Shown: in pieces, positions 26,614 to 34,449 of the stretch
Position numbering within the stretch: position 1 is the stretch's first letter
Layout of the letters: every line of letters starts with the position of its first letter
Assembly: GCF_000145275.1 (NCBI RefSeq)
Contig: NC_014393.1
Span: forward strand, 1,922,001 to 1,986,000
Reading direction: 5' to 3'
From: Clostridium cellulovorans 743B
GTDB lineage: Bacteria > Bacillota > Clostridia > Clostridiales > Clostridiaceae
DNA length: 64,000 nucleotides
Translations under genes and position numbers: made by a program
The notes under the pieces: model-generated
Seen by the model: only the letters and a program-made list of their open reading frames with translations
Told to the model about the DNA's origin: nothing
Database searches by the model: none

Positions 26614-26886
26614 TTATTTTCCATCAAAATATTGATTAAACATCTTACTTTTTTCCATATCTTCGTCTATATCTTTTTGTGTAAGTATTACTGTACCATT
26701 ACCTATGTTTTCACCAGATTGCGGCACATCGTAAACGACGACTGGATTTGAATCAGTTTCTTTAAATTGATTTGAATTAATTACTTTCTCATTACTTTGA
26801 GAGAAGTTATCTCCTAAAACTGACGTTTTTGTTATCAGTGCTAACGCTACTGTAACAAAAATAACACTAAATTTTCTTTTTAACAT
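26614..26886 (-). CDS. Truncated paralogue: signal peptide plus pro-region only
   Basis: Start at 26886, six bases after AAGGTGGG. The 90-residue product matches the first part of the neighbouring C39-like peptidase: LKRKFSVIFVTVAL signal peptide, then YDVPQSGENIGNGTVILTQKDID. It stops before the catalytic domain. In-frame codons after the stop still resemble the paralogue, so truncation by a stop mutation and later loss of the domain is likely. It may now be a pseudogene, or a secreted propeptide-like inhibitor or chaperone of the intact enzyme. I cannot decide between these from sequence alone. Confidence 0.6.
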   Translation of the reverse strand: MLKRKFSVIFVTVALALITKTSVLGDNFSQSNEKVINSNQFKETDSNPVVVYDVPQSGENIGNGTVILTQKDIDEDMEKSKMFNQYFDGK

Positions 26887-26892
26887 TTGCAT

Positions 26893-27185
26893 CCCACCTT
26901 AAATTTTCTTTAGTTCTTACAAATATGTTGTATAATTAATCCCTTAATACTATATCACTCATTCACAATTTTTTTTGTCGAAACTTGTATTGAATGGTAT
27001 TTTTATTTATAAAATTGTATTAATATGAGTTATTGTTTGTATCACAAATTGAAATATAACTCAAAAGAGATAACTATTATGTGTTCTATTTATTTTCCTT
27101 ATTATAGTTTAAAATTCATCAAACTATTTAAATGAACTAAATATGGTAATGTGAATTTTCTATAACAATAGATTTACAGATTAAT
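26893..27185. other. AT-rich intergenic region
   Basis: About 290 very AT-rich bases between the truncated paralogue and the methyltransferase remnant. I see no coding frame, tRNA or strong hairpin. The promoter of the truncated paralogue should lie at the left end. Confidence 0.4.
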
Positions 27186-27447
27186 TTAATAGTTCCTAAC
27201 AATTAATTCCTTATACTTTTCTCTAACCTTTTCATGATCATTAATAGTTAATAGAAATTTCCCATTAAGACTTAATAGCTTATCTCTTAAAAGTAAATGT
27301 TCCTTTTCTCCAAACTCAAAATCATATCCTGCAGTTTCAAAATATGGAGGATTACAAAAGAAAAAACTGTTTTCGCTATCATACTTATCAATAATCTTCT
27401 CAAAGGATAAGTTTTCAACATAAGTATTTCTTAGTCTTTCTTTTATA

Positions 27448-28616
27448 TAATTTAACCCGTTGTGCTAGTTAAATACGCTGGCAATACTTACAAATAGAAA
27501 AACTCCAGCATATTTGCTAACCTATCATTAAAAAACACCACTAATCTAATGATAGGAGGCTAACCTATATGCCAGAGTTTAATAAAGATTCTACCATAAC
27601 AATAGATGACTTAAAAGATTTTATTGTTGTCACTTATGTTATAATTGATGACTTTTACCAAAAAGTAACTCCAACATTTATTAAAAATCGTCGTAACATC
27701 GCTAAATCAGTAATGACTGATAGCGAAATAATTACGATTTCTTTAGTAGGTGAACTCTTAACCATTGACTCTGAAAAAGCATGGTTTGGATTTTGCTCTA
27801 AAAACCTACGAGACTTATTTCCCAACTTTTGTAGTAGGCCGAGGTTTCATAGAGTTAGAAAGTCATTATTTCGAGTCATTGATGAAATTCGTAAAGAGTT
27901 AACGAAATTTCTTAACTATCAATATGACCGAATGAGAATTGCAGATAGTATGCCAATTCCTGTGTGTAAGTTTGGGAGAGCTCATTTCCATAAAGCTTTT
28001 AAGCCGGAGGCTGCCTACGGGCGATGCGCTTCGAAAAAAGAAACATATTATGGATTCAAATTACATGCTTTAGTAGCCCTCGATGGCTATATCACAGATT
28101 TTACTGTAACAGCAGCAAATATTGATGACAGAGATGTCGTCTGGGAACTCACAGCTAATTCAGAGATTGATATACTAATAGGTGATAAAGGATATATAGG
28201 TCAAAAAGTTGCTTCGCAATTAAAAGAAACAAGGTACATTCGTCTTTTAACAATAAATCGTAACAATAGTAAAACTAAACTTTTAAAACCTTTTAGGCAG
28301 TTGATATTCAAGGCTCGTCGTAGAGTAGAAACTACTTTTTCTCAGCTCTCCGAGCAATTAAATATGCAGAGGGTTCTTACAAAATCAACTTGGGGATTTG
28401 CCACAAGAATATCAAATAAAATATTAGCTCATAATCTTTGCTATTTTATAAATAAATTTTTTAATATAGGTATAGAAATATCAAAGATTAAAGAATTAGT
28501 ATTCGGATAATAATTTCCAAAAACAGTATATGAGGCAATAGGATAGGAATGCCTAAAATCATGGTATAAATATCCTTTTAATGAAAACTTATCTGCTAGC
28601 ACAACAGGTTAATTTA
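27448..28616 (+). mobile_element. IS982-family insertion sequence with 7-bp target duplication
   Basis: The element spans 27455-28609 (1155 bp). Its ends are ACCCGTTGTGCTAG on the left and CTAGCACAACAGGT on the right, a 14-bp terminal inverted repeat with one mismatch. It is flanked by TAATTTA at 27448-27454 and 28610-28616, a perfect 7-bp target duplication. One transposase gene fills the interior. Known: IS982 members are about 1 kb, end in AC and make short duplications of this size. Intact ends and gene suggest a recent insertion that may still be mobile. Confidence 0.9.
27569..28510 (+). CDS. IS982-family transposase
   Basis: The 313-residue DDE transposase is intact. Family features include SVMTDSEIITISLVGEL (about 50-66), the first catalytic Asp in RIADSMPIPVC near 130, YGRCASKKETYYGFKLHALV near 153-172, the second Asp in DILIGDKGYIG near 210, and Glu in RRRVETTFSQL near 255. 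AGGAGG precedes the ATG. It catalyses cut-and-paste movement of the element. No frameshift signal is needed, as is usual for this family. Confidence 0.93.
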   Translation: MPEFNKDSTITIDDLKDFIVVTYVIIDDFYQKVTPTFIKNRRNIAKSVMTDSEIITISLVGELLTIDSEKAWFGFCSKNLRDLFPNFCSRPRFHRVRKSLFRVIDEIRKELTKFLNYQYDRMRIADSMPIPVCKFGRAHFHKAFKPEAAYGRCASKKETYYGFKLHALVALDGYITDFTVTAANIDDRDVVWELTANSEIDILIGDKGYIGQKVASQLKETRYIRLLTINRNNSKTKLLKPFRQLIFKARRRVETTFSQLSEQLNMQRVLTKSTWGFATRISNKILAHNLCYFINKFFNIGIEISKIKELVFG

Positions 28617-28704
28617 AGGACCCTTGATATAGTATTTGAGGACTTGATCTTGTTGTAGTTCCATAAGCATAGTTATTACCTTTTCCTGCAAAACTTTGAA
28701 CAAT

Positions 28705-28824
28705 TATCTGAGATCATCAGGAATTAGAAAAGCTAAAATTATTTCTTTATTAAACTGTATTGCTTTGGTTGCTGGAACTATTGCTATAAACTCAAAATCT
28801 AACGACTTAAAAAGCGTGGCGTAA
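28705..28824 (+). pseudogene. DDE transposase remnant, C-terminal part
   Basis: The plus-strand frame YLRSSGIRKAKIISLLNC, then IALVAGTIAINSKSNDLKSVA and a stop, resembles the C-terminus of the transposase whose centre lies at 24557-24995. The two pieces together lack only about a dozen residues at the junction. Either 3.7 kb was inserted into one transposase gene, or two copies were rearranged. It overlaps no other gene. Confidence 0.55.
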
Positions 28825-29159
28825 TAATCTTTTATAAAGTTATACACAACCCAATGGTAACCTCTGTTAAAGTGCGTCAAAAATCAATGATTTAGAAATA
28901 GCAAAAGATGTTTTAGAAATTATATCAAAAATATAATTTAATAATGATTAAAGCTCTTCGTATATAATTCTGCGGAGAGTTTTTATTTAGGGTTATTTAA
29001 CTAATTGAAGCTACGATATTTTTAAAAAATCTTTTAGAATAAAGGATTTTGCTATATAATAGAATTTGTTTCTAAATTAAAAATGTACAAAGCTCAGATT
29101 TAAAGGTGAGAATAAAGATAAGAAATTTAATAATTACACGGATGAATTTGGAGGAGAAT
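28825..29159. other. Gap holding the right repeat and trmB leader
   Basis: Beside the repeat copy and its terminator, a short frame ending KDVLEIISKI-stop (about 28858-28938) could be the tail of a lost gene. The right part (29001-29159) holds the trmB promoter region, with TATAAT at 29055-29060 (in TGCTATATAATAG), and its RBS. Confidence 0.45.
28929..29000 (+). repeat. 72-bp direct repeat, right copy
   Basis: Ungapped match to 24363-24434 with three substitutions. It contains a complete copy of the site-2 protease terminator (28954-28979 plus T-run) but no protease coding sequence upstream. It marks the right edge of the accessory island. Confidence 0.9.
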
Positions 29160-29813
29160 ATGAGGTTAAGAAAAAAGTGGTGGGCAAGACCAGAATTTGA
29201 AGAGAGTTCTATAACTGTAGTTAATCCTACAGACTGTAAAGGTAGATGGAAAGAAGTTTTCGGCAACGATAATGATATCCACTTAGAACTTGGATGTGGC
29301 TTTGGATCTTTTATAACAGCAAAATCAGTTAACAATAGTAATATTAATTATATAGGTATAGATTTAAAAGATGAAGTTTTAGTGTACACTAAAAGAAGGC
29401 TTGAAGAGACCTTTAAAGAAGCTGGAAAAGAACCTAACAATGTTAAATTAATGAGATTAGAGATATCTACGATAATGGATATTTTTGACAAAGATGAAAT
29501 ATCAAAGATATATATTAATTTCTGTAATCCATGGCCTAAAGGAAAACATAATAAGAGAAGACTTACTCATAGCAGATTTTTAGGAAAATACAAAACATTC
29601 ATAAAGCCTGATACAGAAATCTGGTTTAAAACTGATGATAAAGATTTATTTGAAGCATCACAGGAATATTTTACGGAAAGTGGTTTTGATATAAAATATC
29701 TTACTTATGATTTACACAATTCAGATTTCCAGGGAAATATAGTTACAGAATATGAAAAGAAATTTTCAGATAAAGGTATGAATATAATGTTCTTGGTAGG
29801 AAAAATAAAATAA
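29160..29813 (+). CDS. trmB: tRNA (guanine-N7-)-methyltransferase
   Basis: Start at 29160 behind GGAGGAG, giving 217 residues, normal for the family; an upstream in-frame ATG lacks an RBS. It methylates G46 of tRNAs using SAM. MRLRKKWWARP opens the protein. The SAM-binding LELGCGFGSF lies near 45-54, followed by YIGIDLK. The TrmB signature INFCNPWPKGKHNKRRL lies near 120-136, and WFKTDD further on. It is the first core gene after the island. Confidence 0.95.
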   Translation: MRLRKKWWARPEFEESSITVVNPTDCKGRWKEVFGNDNDIHLELGCGFGSFITAKSVNNSNINYIGIDLKDEVLVYTKRRLEETFKEAGKEPNNVKLMRLEISTIMDIFDKDEISKIYINFCNPWPKGKHNKRRLTHSRFLGKYKTFIKPDTEIWFKTDDKDLFEASQEYFTESGFDIKYLTYDLHNSDFQGNIVTEYEKKFSDKGMNIMFLVGKIK

Positions 29814-29884
29814 ATTTAATGGACTTATTGTATTAAAAAACTTGTATGTGCATAAACTATGAAAAACACTAAAGGAGAGATAGT

Positions 29885-30109
29885 ATGTACATAAACAAGG
29901 AAAATGCATTGACTATAACAAGAACTTATAAAAATAAATATGGTGATATTATAAAGTATGAATTAGACAATGGAGAAAAGGTAGATACAGAGACATTAAT
30001 TTCTTTAGCAAGGCAAGGGGCTATAAATGGAGTTAAGGAAAATGTTGATACTTCTCAATTTCCAGAGGAAATTAAATTTGCAAACCTAACAAATTTGCCA
30101 AAGTTATAA
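29885..30109 (+). CDS. Small DUF3892-like protein
   Basis: The 74-residue protein resembles DUF3892: ITRTYKNKYGDIIKYELDNGEKV, then an ALI-x-LARQGAINGV segment. Members are small Firmicute proteins of unknown function. AAAGGAGAG precedes the start and a terminator follows, so it is probably monocistronic. No signal peptide or membrane segment. The family call is from memory of its pattern. Confidence 0.7.
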   Translation: MYINKENALTITRTYKNKYGDIIKYELDNGEKVDTETLISLARQGAINGVKENVDTSQFPEEIKFANLTNLPKL

Positions 30110-30117
30110 TTATTGCA

Positions 30118-30147
30118 AGACTGCCTCAAGTAATAGTGGGGCAGTCT
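30118..30147 (+). terminator. Terminator after the DUF3892-like gene
   Basis: AGACTGCC pairs with GGCAGTCT, followed by AATTGTTATTTTT. Confidence 0.8.
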
Positions 30148-30235
30148 AATTGTTATTTTTAGAATAATTGCTTAAACTACTAAAATTCGTTTATAATTAT
30201 AGATGATGGATAACAATCGTGTTTGAGGTGAATCA

Positions 30236-30976
30236 ATGAATTTAAATAAAAAGGTTGCAATTATTACTGGTGGGACTAGAGGCATTGGTAAGGGGATAGC
30301 TAAAGAACTAGGGCAAGCTGGTGCTACGGTCATTTTAATTTACAAGTCTGATGAAAAAGCTGCAAAGGAAACTTTGGATGAATTTAATAGCATAGGGATT
30401 AATGCTAAAGTTATCAAGGGTGATGTAAGTTCTTTTAGTTTTGCAAATAATATTGTTGAAAATATTATAGAAGAATATAAGAAAGTGGATATACTAGTTA
30501 ACAATGCAGCAATTTCTAAAATAGGTTTGTTAATAGATATGAATGAAGAAGATTACGAGGAGATTATAAATACTAATTTTAAATCAGTATTCAATTGTAC
30601 AAGGGCAGTTTTGCCACAAATGTTAAGTAGACAATGTGGCATAATACTTAATATATCCTCCATGTGGGGGCAACTAGGAGCTTCTTGTGAAGTTTTATAT
30701 TCTGCATCAAAAGGAGCTATAGATTCCTTTACAAAGGCTTTGGCAAAGGAAGTAGCACCTTCTGGCATAAGAGTAAATGCAATTTCACCAGGTGTCATTG
30801 ACACAGCTATGAATCAGTGCTTTTCACAAGAAGAAAAGAATGCATTAGAGGATGAAATAGCTCTAATGAGATTTGGTACTTGTGAAGAAGTTGGAAAAGC
30901 AGCACTTTTTTTATGTAGCGATTATTCAAGCTACATAACCGGTGAAATTCTAAAGGTTGATGGTGGAAAATTATAG
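30236..30976 (+). CDS. SDR oxidoreductase, probable EF-P 5-aminopentanone reductase (YmfI-like)
   Basis: The 246-residue short-chain dehydrogenase has TGGTRGIGKGIA (NADP-binding, about 11-22), DVSS, NNAA near 88, the catalytic Ser in NISSMWG near 139, and YSASK (Tyr about 155, Lys 159). Known: FabG-like enzymes share all of these. The stretch SSMWGQLGASCEVLYSASKGA is close to the YmfI subgroup, which reduces the 5-aminopentanone on elongation factor P. A generic 3-oxoacyl-ACP reductase remains possible. No fatty-acid genes adjoin it, which favours YmfI. RBS is GAGGTGA. Confidence 0.75.
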   Translation: MNLNKKVAIITGGTRGIGKGIAKELGQAGATVILIYKSDEKAAKETLDEFNSIGINAKVIKGDVSSFSFANNIVENIIEEYKKVDILVNNAAISKIGLLIDMNEEDYEEIINTNFKSVFNCTRAVLPQMLSRQCGIILNISSMWGQLGASCEVLYSASKGAIDSFTKALAKEVAPSGIRVNAISPGVIDTAMNQCFSQEEKNALEDEIALMRFGTCEEVGKAALFLCSDYSSYITGEILKVDGGKL

Positions 30977-31261
30977 GTCCTTTAGAAAAGTTATTTTTTT
31001 TAAGAAATTAGTTTTCTCTTCAAGAACTCTAGTGGATGAAAAATCATTATTGTAAAGTTCTTTAAGATGTTTTAAAAGTTTTTCATCTTCTTGAAGTGTT
31101 TCTTTGGCAGTTTTAAATTCTTTTTCTTTTTCATCGAGAACATTCTCATAAGAAAGCTTTATAAGTTCTCTTTTTTGAAGAGTCAAATTTACATCGTCTT
31201 TGATTTCTTCAAAGTTATCACGGGTGGTATCTAATAAATCTATAAGTTTATTTTCTTTCAT
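30971..31261 (-). CDS. Small predicted coiled-coil protein
   Basis: Start at 31261 (MKENKLIDLL) after GGTGATG; 96 residues. The sequence is almost wholly charged and helical with heptad-like Leu/Ile spacing (LTLQKRELIKLSYENVLDEKEKEF, KETLQEDEKLLKHLKEL), so a coiled coil is likely. No membrane segment or enzyme motif. It converges on the SDR gene, and the two stop codons overlap within six bases with no terminator between. Function unknown. Confidence 0.65.
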   Translation of the reverse strand: MKENKLIDLLDTTRDNFEEIKDDVNLTLQKRELIKLSYENVLDEKEKEFKTAKETLQEDEKLLKHLKELYNNDFSSTRVLEEKTNFLKKITFLKDL

Positions 31262-31458
31262 AATCATCACCATTAAATTTATTTATTTCACTTAGTATTT
31301 ATTTTTCGTATGAAATATAATAAAGTTTAATTTAATAATAAATTTTTTTTCAGGTTTGTGATGTGCATGGAAAATATGTGATGCTAAAGTTTTTAAAATA
31401 TGGCTAGAGACAGAAGTTAATGGAGCTACGTACTTAGTATTTGAAAGGGAAAGATAGT

Positions 31459-31917
31459 ATGTTCAAAGAAGTTTTTAATTATTATGCTAAATCCTATTAC
31501 GAGAAAATGCAAAAGCGCATCATACAATATGAGATAGATACTAATGATAAAAAAAGAAAGCAAATTGATGTATTAAGAGAACAGCAAGAGATTATTAGCA
31601 ATATGGAAAAACTAGAGGAATCGAAAAAAATTATGGAGTTGGATTATGCAAATACCATTAGACATTTCAAAGATAATGGTGTTGTGTGGGAAATCAAAAG
31701 ATATAACCTTCCTATAAAGGAATGGGATAATTTATTTTTGGAAAAGACTCAAGGTCAATACTATATTGTTACAGCGGAAAAACAAAAGTTATATTCTTTT
31801 GATAAGGAAGATAGTTTTGTTTTAGGAGAAATACTTAAAGAATACAATTATAATATTGTTGTAATAGCTGTTGAATCAAGAAATATTAAGGTACAATTTA
31901 GATTAAGAGATTTATAA
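31459..31917 (+). CDS. Hypothetical protein with N-terminal coiled coil
   Basis: Start at 31459 after AAAGGGA; the upstream TTG gives only six extra codons and overlaps that site. The 152-residue protein has a helical N-terminal half (about 1-70; KMQKRIIQYEIDTNDKKRKQ, EQQEIISNMEKLEESKK) and a beta-rich C-terminal half (VVWEIKRYNLP, QYYIVTAEKQKLYSF, IVVIAVESRNIKVQFRL). No signal or motif is recognised. It stands alone ahead of the ABC transporter operon. Confidence 0.65.
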   Translation: MFKEVFNYYAKSYYEKMQKRIIQYEIDTNDKKRKQIDVLREQQEIISNMEKLEESKKIMELDYANTIRHFKDNGVVWEIKRYNLPIKEWDNLFLEKTQGQYYIVTAEKQKLYSFDKEDSFVLGEILKEYNYNIVVIAVESRNIKVQFRLRDL

Positions 31918-32036
31918 GTAACTAATCTAGATAAGTAATTTCAAGGAAAGTTTTTGTAGTATATAAAAAGGTCTTGAATAAATATTAATGACAATGTATT
32001 ATTATGAATAGAAGTTAATACGTAGGAGGAAGACAA

Positions 32037-32822
32037 ATGAAGAAGAAGCTTTTATTGTTAGCAACTGCTGTATTTTGTGTAGCAGGAATTGCTACTGGTT
32101 GCAAGAGTAAAGAAACAACAAATGTTCTAGACAAGGTGAAGGAAGCAAAAGTTTTAAAAGTTGGTCTTGAAAGTGGTTTTGCACCGCTAGAGTATAAGGA
32201 CGAAAATGATAAACTAGTTGGATTTGACGTGGATTTAGCAAATGCAATAGGAGATAAATTAGGAGTCAAAGTAGAATTTGTTGATACAGCTTTTGATACT
32301 ATAACACAAAGCTTAAAAAAGAATGACTTTGATATAATAATAGCAGGATTGAATATTACAGAGGAAAGAAAAAAAGAAATAGACTTTACAGAACCATATA
32401 TAATGAGCGGACAAAGTATTATAGTTCAAAGCTCTAATAAGGAGATTACTTCTGAGGAAGGTTTAAAAGGAAAGAAAGTTGGCGTTGGAAAGGGAACTAC
32501 ATCTTTAGAGTTTGCAGAAGGTATGAGTGGCCTCGGCGAGATTGTAGAGTATGAAGATGTTCCAAGTGAATTAATGGATCTTAAGATAGGAAGAATAGAT
32601 GCAGTAATAGTTGACGAGGTAGTGGGGGACTTCTATGTAGCTAAAGATAAAACTGCTTATAAAAAAGTTGTAGCTCTTGGAAAAGAACCTATGGGAATTG
32701 CCGTGGATAAAGGTCAAACAGAACTTTTAGATGCTGTCCAAAAGGCTTACAATGATTTAAAGACAGATGGAACTTTAGGAGAAATTTCTAACAAGTGGTT
32801 CGGAATGGATATTTATAAATAG
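32037..32822 (+). CDS. Amino-acid ABC transporter substrate-binding lipoprotein
   Basis: The 261-residue protein has a lipoprotein signal with lipobox IATGC (Cys22), then a bacterial extracellular solute-binding family 3 fold. VLKVGLESGFAPLEYKDENDKLVGFDVDLA is the family start, and DIIIAGLNITEERKKEIDFTEPY its central signature. It captures a polar amino acid outside the cell. The ligand (for example cystine, glutamine or arginine) cannot be assigned. AGGAGGA precedes the start. Permease and ATPase genes follow. Confidence 0.92.
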   Translation: MKKKLLLLATAVFCVAGIATGCKSKETTNVLDKVKEAKVLKVGLESGFAPLEYKDENDKLVGFDVDLANAIGDKLGVKVEFVDTAFDTITQSLKKNDFDIIIAGLNITEERKKEIDFTEPYIMSGQSIIVQSSNKEITSEEGLKGKKVGVGKGTTSLEFAEGMSGLGEIVEYEDVPSELMDLKIGRIDAVIVDEVVGDFYVAKDKTAYKKVVALGKEPMGIAVDKGQTELLDAVQKAYNDLKTDGTLGEISNKWFGMDIYK

Positions 32823-32912
32823 AATTAGGGGCAACCTTGATTCTATTTTTTTGTAGGTTTACTAAAAACAATTTTTGAGAACATAAAAAGACCAAGAAGG
32901 GAATAGATTATT

Positions 32913-33563
32913 ATGGATATCGATTTATTAGGTCGCTCTCTAAAGGTAGTATTAGAGGGTGGGAAAATAACAATAGCATTAACAGCAGTAACAATTGTAA
33001 TTGGAATTACACTAGGTATTATTTTTGCCCTTATGAAACTATCTAAGATTAAGGTTTTAAATTTAATAGCAAGTTTTTATACCTGGATATTTAGAGGAAC
33101 TCCAATGCTCTTACAGTTCTTCTTCTTCTATTTTGCTTTGCCACTTATGTGGAAGATAGAATTATCACCCTTTGTGGCTTCAATGATAGTTTTAGGACTA
33201 AATAGTGGTGCTTACATGACTGAAATAGTTAGATCAGGAATACAATCTATAGATAAAGGGCAATTTGAGGCTGCTAAAGCTTTAGGCTTTACATATGGAG
33301 ACACTATGAAAAAAATAATACTGCCTCAAACCTTTAAAGTGATTATTCCGCCACTTGGAAATGAATTTATTACAATATTGAAGGATACTTCACTAGCATC
33401 AACTATTACGTTAACAGAAGTATTAAATAATGCTAAAAAGGTAGCAAATTCAACTTTTTCACCAGCAGAGCCATATTTAACTGCAGCTGTATTTTATTTA
33501 TTTTTAACTACGATTTTCACTTATGTATTCAAGAAAATCGAAAAGAAATTATCAGTTTATTAA
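32913..33563 (+). CDS. Amino-acid ABC transporter permease
   Basis: The 216-residue HisM/GlnP-type permease has about five membrane segments. The EAA loop that contacts the ATPase reads EAAKALGFTYGDTMKKIILPQ near 117-137. FYTWIFRGTPMLLQFFFFYF is a typical early motif of the polar amino-acid family. It is the second gene of a three-gene operon. A run of degenerate short repeats separates it from the ATPase gene. Confidence 0.93.
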   Translation: MDIDLLGRSLKVVLEGGKITIALTAVTIVIGITLGIIFALMKLSKIKVLNLIASFYTWIFRGTPMLLQFFFFYFALPLMWKIELSPFVASMIVLGLNSGAYMTEIVRSGIQSIDKGQFEAAKALGFTYGDTMKKIILPQTFKVIIPPLGNEFITILKDTSLASTITLTEVLNNAKKVANSTFSPAEPYLTAAVFYLFLTTIFTYVFKKIEKKLSVY

Positions 33564-33640
33564 ACGGACTTGCAGTTTATCAAAGGAACTTTTAGCTTAT
33601 AGAAGAAGCTTTAAGTTAACAAACTAACTTTAAGTTGATT
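33563..33640 (+). repeat. Four degenerate ~19-bp repeats between permease and ATPase genes
   Basis: Units starting near 33563, 33583, 33604 and 33622 share the pattern AAxGxACTTTxAGTTxAT. Examples are CGGACTTGCAGTTTATC, AGGAACTTTTAGCTTAT and CTAACTTTAAGTTGATT. They fill the 91-base gap almost completely. Confidence 0.5.
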
Positions 33641-33654
33641 AAGGAGAATAAGTT

Positions 33655-34392
33655 ATGTATATGATAGAAGCAAAAGGTATAACAAAGAAGTTCAAGAATT
33701 TAACAGTGTTTGAGAATTTAGATATAGCAATAAAGCCAGGTGAAGTTGTGACAATTATTGGACCTTCAGGATCTGGTAAAAGTACTTTTCTAAGATGTTT
33801 AAACAATTTAGAAGAAATTGATGGCGGTAAAATATACGTAGAAGGAAATGAAATGCGAACTAATGATAAAAAGTCAATGAGAGATCTTATGATTAAAATG
33901 GGTATGGTTTTTCAACAGTTCAATTTGTTTCCTCACTTAACAGTGTTAGACAATGTAATGATAGCACCACTAACAGTAAAGAAAGAAGATAAAGCAGTGG
34001 TTGAAGAAAGAGCTAAAAAACTTTTAGAAAAGGTAGGTCTTGGTGATAAATTAGATTATTATCCATCAAAGCTTTCTGGTGGACAAAAACAGAGAGTTGC
34101 AATTGCAAGAGCATTAGCTATGGAACCGCATATAATGCTTTTTGATGAACCTACTTCTGCTTTAGATCCAGAACTTGTTGGAGAGGTTTTGTCTGTAATT
34201 AAAAGTCTTGCAAATGAAGGAATGACTATGGTAATTGTTACTCATGAAATGGCTTTTGCGAGAGATGTTTCAGATAGGGTAATTTTTATGGAAGGCGGCA
34301 AAATTGTGGAGGAAGCTTCCCCAGACATATTATTCACTAATCCGAAAGAGGATAGAACTAGGAGTTTCTTGCAAAAAATATTAAATTTATAA
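33655..34392 (+). CDS. Amino-acid ABC transporter ATP-binding protein
   Basis: The 245-residue ATPase has Walker A GPSGSGKST near 38-46, Q-loop MVFQQFNLFPH, ABC signature LSGGQKQRVAIARAL near 137-151, Walker B IMLFDEPTSALDPE and H-loop VTHEM. It follows the GlnQ/HisP pattern. It powers uptake by the upstream permease and lipoprotein. AAGGAG lies nine bases before the chosen ATG; a second ATG two codons later is possible. A strong terminator closes the operon. Confidence 0.95.
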   Translation: MYMIEAKGITKKFKNLTVFENLDIAIKPGEVVTIIGPSGSGKSTFLRCLNNLEEIDGGKIYVEGNEMRTNDKKSMRDLMIKMGMVFQQFNLFPHLTVLDNVMIAPLTVKKEDKAVVEERAKKLLEKVGLGDKLDYYPSKLSGGQKQRVAIARALAMEPHIMLFDEPTSALDPELVGEVLSVIKSLANEGMTMVIVTHEMAFARDVSDRVIFMEGGKIVEEASPDILFTNPKEDRTRSFLQKILNL

Positions 34393-34396
34393 AATC

Positions 34397-34449
34397 AGAA
34401 GGATAGACATATTTTTGAAAAACAAATCATATGTCTATCCTTCTTTTTT
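34397..34449 (+). terminator. Terminator of the ABC transporter operon
   Basis: AGAAGGATAGACATAT (34397-34412) pairs perfectly with ATATGTCTATCCTTCT (34429-34444), followed by TTTTT. Confidence 0.92.

Larger units (their letters stand above)
27186..28697 (-). pseudogene. Dam-type adenine DNA methyltransferase remnant, split by an IS982 element
   Basis: Minus-strand segments on either side of the IS join in frame once the IS and one 7-bp repeat are removed. The upstream piece (about 28697-28617) reads VQSFAGKGNNYAYGTTTR. The downstream piece (27454-27186) reads LNYIKERLRNTYVENL, then the catalytic motif NPPYFETAGYDF and a C-terminus LLTINDHEK ending at TAA (27186-27188). Known: (D/N)PPY and SKGNNxGYG mark phage-type Dam (MethyltransfD12) enzymes. 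The N-terminal third, including the SAM-binding FxGxG motif, is absent to the right, so the gene was already broken there. Confidence 0.82.

Noticed and set aside
25441..26886. C39-like peptidase as a bacteriocin-export processing enzyme
   Set aside because: No ABC transporter and no double-glycine leader peptide gene nearby; the protein has its own signal peptide.
28640..28860. Minus-strand frame FEFIAIVPATKAIQFNKEIILAF as a GNAT-like fragment
   Set aside because: It is antisense to a transposase C-terminus that fits better, and it is interrupted.
24363..29000. Island as a complete integrative element
   Set aside because: No integrase, excisionase or replication gene is present; only the flanking repeat supports integration.
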